From Desulfocapsa sp. (GTDB taxonomy: Bacteria > Desulfobacterota > Desulfobulbia > Desulfobulbales > Desulfocapsaceae): DNA of 17,509 nt. Where the stretch lies: positions 1 through 17,509 of the forward strand of contig JAOZLM010000012.1 of the NCBI GenBank assembly GCA_029934815.1, in the 5' to 3' direction. A program made the translations under genes and the position numbers. This document shows positions 14,119-17,509 of this stretch, in pieces. Every line of letters begins with the position of its first letter. Within the stretch, counting starts at the first letter, position 1. Under the pieces are notes generated by a model. It was not told the origin of the DNA. It saw only the letters and a list, made by a program, of their open reading frames with translations, and did no database searches.

Positions 14119-14856
14119 TTAGAAGTTAATCCAAGGGGTGGCAATCAAGTAACGGACATGAAAAATCTGCCTGAGAACAACCTTGACCGGAACAAGATAC
14201 ATGAGAAGGAGAAGAGAAATCGTGATGATATATCTCGTCCAGTCAAGGTTTTTTGCCCACTTCATTTTCAGGAGTTTCGGCAGGACAAATCCAACTAATG
14301 CATAAATGGCCAGTGCAATAATACTTGTTTTATTATCAATATTAAAAAGCGTTACTTCGTCGTGGTGTCCGGAATCGTCCCACACTTGCCATGGCCAGAA
14401 AAAGAGCCATGAAGGACCACGCATAAACTGACCGACAACGATGGCAAACATCCACATAAAATAGCCAAAGAGAAAGTTGACCATGGCAAACTTTCTGGCG
14501 GAGAAGTTATATTCGCCGACGCCTTTAGGGTTGGTGTCAAGATAAGGAATTGCCATCAGGCCAATCATAATGATGGAAGGCAATATCACGCCGGAGTACC
14601 AAGGATCGTAATACACCAGGATTTCCTGCAGACCAATGAAGTACCAGGGTGCTTTTGCAGGGTTTTCAGTACGGGACGGGGTTGCAATTTCCCCGAGTGG
14701 TGCGTCAAGCCATAATGCCCATACAATAAGTACGAGCATAACCACGACGGCACACATCAACTCCTTAAAGGGAAGTTCTGGCCATACATGGGGATTTTTT
14801 TTCTTTTTATCTGCTCTTGCTTTTGCTTTCAGAGCTGCTGCGGTTTCCTCTGCCAT
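14119..14856 (-). CDS. Cytochrome b C-terminal half (subunit IV-like)
   Basis: 245-aa membrane protein corresponding to the C-terminal part of cytochrome b, as subunit IV in b6f. After a charged cytoplasmic start (Lys-rich, about 10-22) come about five hydrophobic segments (33-52, 86-104, 123-143, 177-195, 207-226). The quinol-oxidation (Qo) signature is KAPWYFIGLQEIL at 68-80, where APWY stands in place of the classical PEWY, so the usual glutamate is a proline here; similar variants occur in menaquinol-type complexes (recalled, not searched). The region 145-170 (WPWQVWDDSGHHDE) adds an extramembrane loop. Compared with plant subunit IV (three helices) it is longer by about two helices. It follows the N-terminal half with a 24-nt gap and an AAGGAAA ribosome site. 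Confidence 0.9.
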   Translation of the reverse strand: MAEETAAALKAKARADKKKKNPHVWPELPFKELMCAVVVMLVLIVWALWLDAPLGEIATPSRTENPAKAPWYFIGLQEILVYYDPWYSGVILPSIIMIGLMAIPYLDTNPKGVGEYNFSARKFAMVNFLFGYFMWMFAIVVGQFMRGPSWLFFWPWQVWDDSGHHDEVTLFNIDNKTSIIALAIYALVGFVLPKLLKMKWAKNLDWTRYIITISLLLLMYLVPVKVVLRQIFHVRYLIATPWINF

Positions 14857-14880
14857 TTTCGTTTCCTTTGGTTAATTTGG

Positions 14881-15630
14881 CTACAGGGGACGTGAAATGC
14901 CGCCATCTTTTCTGATTCTCCAGAAATGAATGGCACATCCAACAAAAACAATTGCCGGAATGGCAATGACATGGGCTACGTAAAATCTAAGCAGGGCGTT
15001 GGCCCCTACTGTAGTCCCGCCAAGGAGAACAAAACGGACATCGTTAAATTTATCTACAATTGGAAATGGCCCTTCAACACCAAAAAATGGAGTAGCTGCA
15101 CCCATATTAGTACCAACGGTAATTGCCCAGTAGGCAAGCTGATCCCAGGGGAGAAGATATCCGGTAAAGGACATAAGAAGAGTGAGTGTGAGGAGTACTA
15201 CTCCGATTACCCAGTTGAACTCACGTGGTTTTTTATATGATCCGGTAAGAAAAACCCGCAACATATGCAACATTACGGTGAACACCATAAGGTGGGCACC
15301 CCAACGATGGACGTTACGCAGGATCTGGCCGAAAGGCACATCAAACTGCAGATATTTCATATCCATATAGGCATATTCAATAACGGGGTGATAATAAAAC
15401 ATAAGTAAGATTCCGGTGATACACTCAACCAGAAAGGCGAAGAACGTAATTCCACCCATACACCAGGTGAAGCGAATTTTCATGGCATGCTCAGGAATAC
15501 GCAGGGGATGCAGATGCAGAAAAACGTTACTGCGAATCACCTTGCCACGATTGGATGGAGTATCTTCAAAGTCATGGCGGAAGATCGATTTCCAGATCTG
15601 GCTGCCCATGATTTTTTCTTTTAAAGTCAT
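14881..15630 (-). CDS. Cytochrome b N-terminal half (b6-like) with haem-ci cysteine
   Basis: 249-aa di-haem b subunit with four helices. Axial histidine pairs are H108/H122 (RNVHRWGAHLMV...LHMLRV) and H220/H235 (FYVAHVIAI...AIHFW). The second pair is spaced by 14 residues, as in b6 rather than mitochondrial cytochrome b. The sequence WCMGGIT (C57) aligns with YCLGGIT of plant cytochrome b6, whose Cys35 binds the extra haem ci covalently; C57 probably does the same. TGYLLPWDQLAYWA also matches the b6 Qo region, and the C-terminus RIRKDGGISRPL resembles RKQGISGPL. The split b6/IV arrangement and C57 place the complex with b6f-like, menaquinol-oxidising enzymes of anaerobes, not bc1. The ATG at 15630 has a modest GAGTG ribosome site; an alternative ATG at 15609 has a poorer one. 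Confidence 0.93.
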   Translation of the reverse strand: MTLKEKIMGSQIWKSIFRHDFEDTPSNRGKVIRSNVFLHLHPLRIPEHAMKIRFTWCMGGITFFAFLVECITGILLMFYYHPVIEYAYMDMKYLQFDVPFGQILRNVHRWGAHLMVFTVMLHMLRVFLTGSYKKPREFNWVIGVVLLTLTLLMSFTGYLLPWDQLAYWAITVGTNMGAATPFFGVEGPFPIVDKFNDVRFVLLGGTTVGANALLRFYVAHVIAIPAIVFVGCAIHFWRIRKDGGISRPL

Positions 15631-15638
15631 ATTTTCAC

Positions 15639-15704
15639 TCAGTTATGATGGCTTCGTAAAAAGCTAAAATTCAGAATGGAGTTTTTGCGACTCCATCAGT
15701 TATG
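15639..15704. repeat. Small foldback insertion with target duplication between Rieske and cyt b genes
   Basis: The 9-bp sequence TCAGTTATG occurs at 15639-15647 and again at 15696-15704. Between them lies a segment of about 50 bp whose ends are inverted: GATGGCTTCGTAAAAAGC from 15647 and, reverse-complemented, GATGGAGTCGCAAAAACT from 15697 (13 of the first 16 positions match). An inner 7-bp hairpin ATGGAGT/ACTCCAT lies at 15676-15696. Removing one repeat and the insert (57 bp) would leave 12 nt between the Rieske stop and the cytochrome b start, similar to the short junctions elsewhere. The right repeat overlaps the Rieske stop codon. Confidence 0.65.
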
Positions 15705-16263
15705 CTTTTAGAAAACAGCGTGGATCGTCAAAGTTATCCACGGTAAACAGTTCAGATGAATCTACTACGATACGGCCATCAGCAAGTTTGCTGATTATAT
15801 AACGATCCATGGGGCGGGGCGCAGGGCCTGCAAAATTGACACCATTGGAATAGTACTGAGAGCCATGACAGGGACATTTGAACAACCGTTCATCCGCAAA
15901 CCATTTGGGAGTGCAGCCAAGGTGGGTGCATTTCCCAAAAATGGCATACACTTTGTCGGTCTCACGTACAATCCAGACCCGTTGCTTCTCCATAAACTGT
16001 TCAGAAACACTAATAACACCATATTTGTCGGCTGACCCTGACGGGTAGTCCTTCATGGTGCCAATTTTAAAGCTGGTTGGTGGTTCAAACAGAACCCGTG
16101 GAAAGAAAAAACGAAGTGTTCCTGCGGCAGAAACTGCAAGGGTGGTAAAAAAAGCTCCCCAACCGAGTCGTCGCATGAGGGTACGGCGTGAGTCCGACAT
16201 GTTTTCCTTTGGGCAATGCGGACATCCTTCTGGTTCCAATGTTGGCTTACTGTCGTCGGCCAT
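15700..16263 (-). CDS. Rieske iron-sulphur protein of b6f/bc-type complex
   Basis: 187-aa Rieske protein, first gene of unit 1. A single transmembrane helix at about 34-55 follows RRTLMRRLGWG, a plausible twin-arginine-type targeting context. The [2Fe-2S] ligands are C112 and H114 (box 1 CTHLGC) and C130 and H133 (box 2 CPCHGS); C117 and C132 would form the disulphide. S135 and Y137 (GSQY) occupy the positions whose hydrogen bonds raise cluster potential in high-potential Rieske proteins. It passes one electron from quinol at the Qo site to the cytochrome c acceptor. Unusually, the cytoplasmic N-terminus carries GCPHCPKEN (C14, C17), an extra CxxC not needed for the Rieske fold. A strong AGGAGGT lies 7 nt before the ATG. 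Confidence 0.95.
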   Translation of the reverse strand: MADDSKPTLEPEGCPHCPKENMSDSRRTLMRRLGWGAFFTTLAVSAAGTLRFFFPRVLFEPPTSFKIGTMKDYPSGSADKYGVISVSEQFMEKQRVWIVRETDKVYAIFGKCTHLGCTPKWFADERLFKCPCHGSQYYSNGVNFAGPAPRPMDRYIISKLADGRIVVDSSELFTVDNFDDPRCFLKA

Positions 16264-16504
16264 GATGCTAACCTCCTGTGTTGACTATATTTAAAACGAA
16301 AAAAAAGTGAATTAGTAAAATAGACTTAAGAGCTCGTATTATCGTCGTAAGGGGAAAAAAACACCATACCGTGAATCCGGTATTTTTCATGCTATCGTTT
16401 CTCGCGGAAAATGTGAAATAGTTTTTCAAAAAAGAACTGTTTTCATTCTTTTCTCCAGCAGAGCTACATGGTAGGATTGTTGTTTTCTATCTGGATATCA
16501 AATA
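16264..16504. other. Divergent intergenic region upstream of unit 1
   Basis: 241 bp between the divergent Rieske and FUSC-like genes; both promoters should lie here. Seen directly: AGGAGGT on the minus strand (16271-16277) for the Rieske gene, and a small hairpin ATACCG/CGGTAT (16366-16383) followed by T's on the plus strand and, a few bases on, by a run of T's on the minus strand. The hairpin could be an attenuator or a weak bidirectional terminator. No promoter pair is convincing by eye, and no gene is seen. Confidence 0.5.
16271..16277 (-). promoter_or_regulatory. Strong Shine-Dalgarno for the Rieske gene
   Basis: AGGAGGT on the minus strand, 7 nt before the ATG at 16263. It is a near-perfect anti-16S match and one of the strongest ribosome sites in the window, consistent with high translation of the first gene of the bc-complex operon. 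It fixes the start codon choice. Confidence 0.85.
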
Positions 16505-17509
16505 ATGATAAAAGCATTCTCACTAAAAAAACTCCTCCTGCAGGGAGTATATGATCCTCGAATAAACCAGGGAATGTGGCTGAGTCTGGCCACAGGAATG
16601 CTGTTTGCTCTCTTTTTTCTGCTTGGACAGGAAGACATCGCAATTTTTGCAATTATTGCTATTTTTCCCTCTATTATAGCTAATATTGATAAGCCTGGAC
16701 CTCGTTTCTCCTTGCGTTTAGTAAAGGTTACGTCCCTTTTCTTTGTGGTTGCATCACTTGTTCTGTTCTTTGACCATTTAGGACTTCCCCTGGCACTTGT
16801 TTTCTTTCCTCTCATATTTATCCTGGCCATGTTTACTGTATACGGGAACGAAGCTGGAGGTGTTGGAACCGGTGCCATGTTTGTTGCAACACTGGCACTT
16901 AGCTGGCCTGCCGAAGAACCTGCCATCTATTTCCCTCTGTTACTTAGTTTTGGGGCGATCTGGTATGGAATATCCGCAAGACTTTGGATGTTGTGGTGGG
17001 GGCACAAGGTACTCAGAGATCTTCTTGCCAAACTCTTCGCTGCCATAGGTACTTATTACACCCTTAAAACCGGTCTTCTTCTGGGGCACGAAGACAAGGA
17101 TAAATTGAGTGCTGTCTACAAACAGCAGGAAGTGGTGTATTGCCTGATGAATCAGAGTAAAGATTATTTCAATCGCTATGGTGAAGGGCGTTATGACAAG
17201 GAATTAAGAAAACTGAAACAGGATTTTCTTTTTGCGGTGGATATTATGGAGTTGCTGCAGGCCAACCAGTATAAGCTGGAGGAGATGCGACACTTTATCC
17301 ATGAAGCTGATTTGAATGTACTGTTTTCTGATATGTCTGTTGCCGTGGTGGGTGCTTTAAAATCCAAATCTTTTTCCATTCGTACCAGACGCGAGACAAA
17401 TATCGCAAAAGATGAAGTGATACTGCTTTTAGAGGAAGCACTTCAGGCTGACGAACTGACAGGATCCCCTTTTGTTCGTACCCTGATGCTGCATTTACGT
17501 GCACTGAAA
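16505..17509 (+). CDS. YccS/FUSC-family inner-membrane protein, 3' part missing
   Basis: Open from the ATG at 16505 to the window edge (335 codons, no stop), so the C-terminus is outside. The first about 165 residues contain paired hydrophobic segments (for example TGMLFALFFLLGQEDIAIFAIIAIFP and VTSLFFVVASLVLFF) with a GNEAGGVGTGAMF stretch between later helices, the pattern of FUSC/YccS-type proteins. A long soluble helical region follows (KDKLSAVYKQQEVVY onward), probably the cytoplasmic domain. Family members are fusaric-acid-resistance or aromatic-acid-efflux-like proteins, mostly of unproven substrate. It is transcribed away from the cytochrome locus and need not be functionally linked. 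The ribosome site (GGA, 9 nt upstream) is weak. Full FUSC proteins have a second membrane half, expected beyond 17509. Confidence 0.75.
   Translation, partial: MIKAFSLKKLLLQGVYDPRINQGMWLSLATGMLFALFFLLGQEDIAIFAIIAIFPSIIANIDKPGPRFSLRLVKVTSLFFVVASLVLFFDHLGLPLALVFFPLIFILAMFTVYGNEAGGVGTGAMFVATLALSWPAEEPAIYFPLLLSFGAIWYGISARLWMLWWGHKVLRDLLAKLFAAIGTYYTLKTGLLLGHEDKDKLSAVYKQQEVVYCLMNQSKDYFNRYGEGRYDKELRKLKQDFLFAVDIMELLQANQYKLEEMRHFIHEADLNVLFSDMSVAVVGALKSKSFSIRTRRETNIAKDEVILLLEEALQADELTGSPFVRTLMLHLRALK

Noticed and set aside
14119..15630. Photosynthetic origin, because cytochrome b is split and b6-like
   Set aside because: No photosynthesis genes or cytochrome f are seen; split b6-like complexes with multihaem c subunits are known in non-phototrophic anaerobes.
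16264..16320. TTGACT (16281-16286, plus) or TATAGT (minus) as promoter elements
   Set aside because: Neither has a partner box at suitable spacing, and the minus-strand TATAGT lies only 6 nt from the ribosome site, too close for a normal leader.
16464..16926. Minus-strand open frames opposite the FUSC-like gene
   Set aside because: The plus-strand frame stays open to the window edge with clear transmembrane segments; the opposite frames are Lys/Arg-rich shadows.

Overview
The window is one dense electron-transfer locus. Sixteen genes lie on the minus strand, and one truncated gene runs off the right edge on the plus strand. The minus-strand genes encode a membrane cytochrome b/Rieske complex, a series of exported c-type cytochromes carrying 37 haem-c motifs by my count (35 CXXCH plus 2 CX4CH), a cupredoxin, and an ABC/NosL-like accessory module. 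Gene families and the taste for multihaem cytochromes suggest an anaerobic Desulfobacterota (Desulfobulbales-like) bacterium. That is inference from gene content only; the window has no rRNA or other taxonomic marker.

Layout, read along the minus strand from right to left. Unit 1 (16263 to 11491): Rieske protein, b6-like cytochrome b, subunit-IV-like C-terminal cytochrome b, a membrane-anchored octahaem cytochrome c with a 3+5 domain plan, and a monohaem cytochrome c. A gap of about 230 bp with palindromes follows. Unit 2 (11262 to 6302): two very large periplasmic cytochromes, dodecahaem and decahaem, which are paralogues. A gap of about 340 bp follows, holding a 127-bp foldback element and a terminator-like hairpin. 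Unit 3 (5961 to 4): monohaem cytochrome c, c554-like tetrahaem cytochrome, cupredoxin, small single-TM protein, FtsX-type permease, a second monohaem cytochrome c, LolD-type ATPase, a polytopic membrane protein with a CxxC, and a NosL-like/TlpA-like fusion lacking the thioredoxin cysteines. A YccS/FUSC-family gene diverges from unit 1 at 16505.

Proposed working model (inference): the Rieske/cytochrome b complex oxidises (mena)quinol, and the octahaem subunit takes the place of cytochrome c1. Electrons then pass through monohaem cytochromes, the cupredoxin and the large multihaem cytochromes to an acceptor not encoded here. No oxidase, nitrate/nitrite reductase, beta-barrel porin or lipoprotein-type outer-membrane cytochrome is visible, so the direction of flow and the terminal partner are open. 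The ABC/NosL-like genes look like a metal-handling or maturation module.

Most notable points: a b6f-type cysteine in cytochrome b that could bind haem ci; a tri-haem module shared by the bc-complex subunit and both giant cytochromes; paralogues differing by the loss of two haem motifs; and small foldback elements in gaps of the locus, one apparently inserted between the Rieske and cytochrome b genes with its target duplication still visible.
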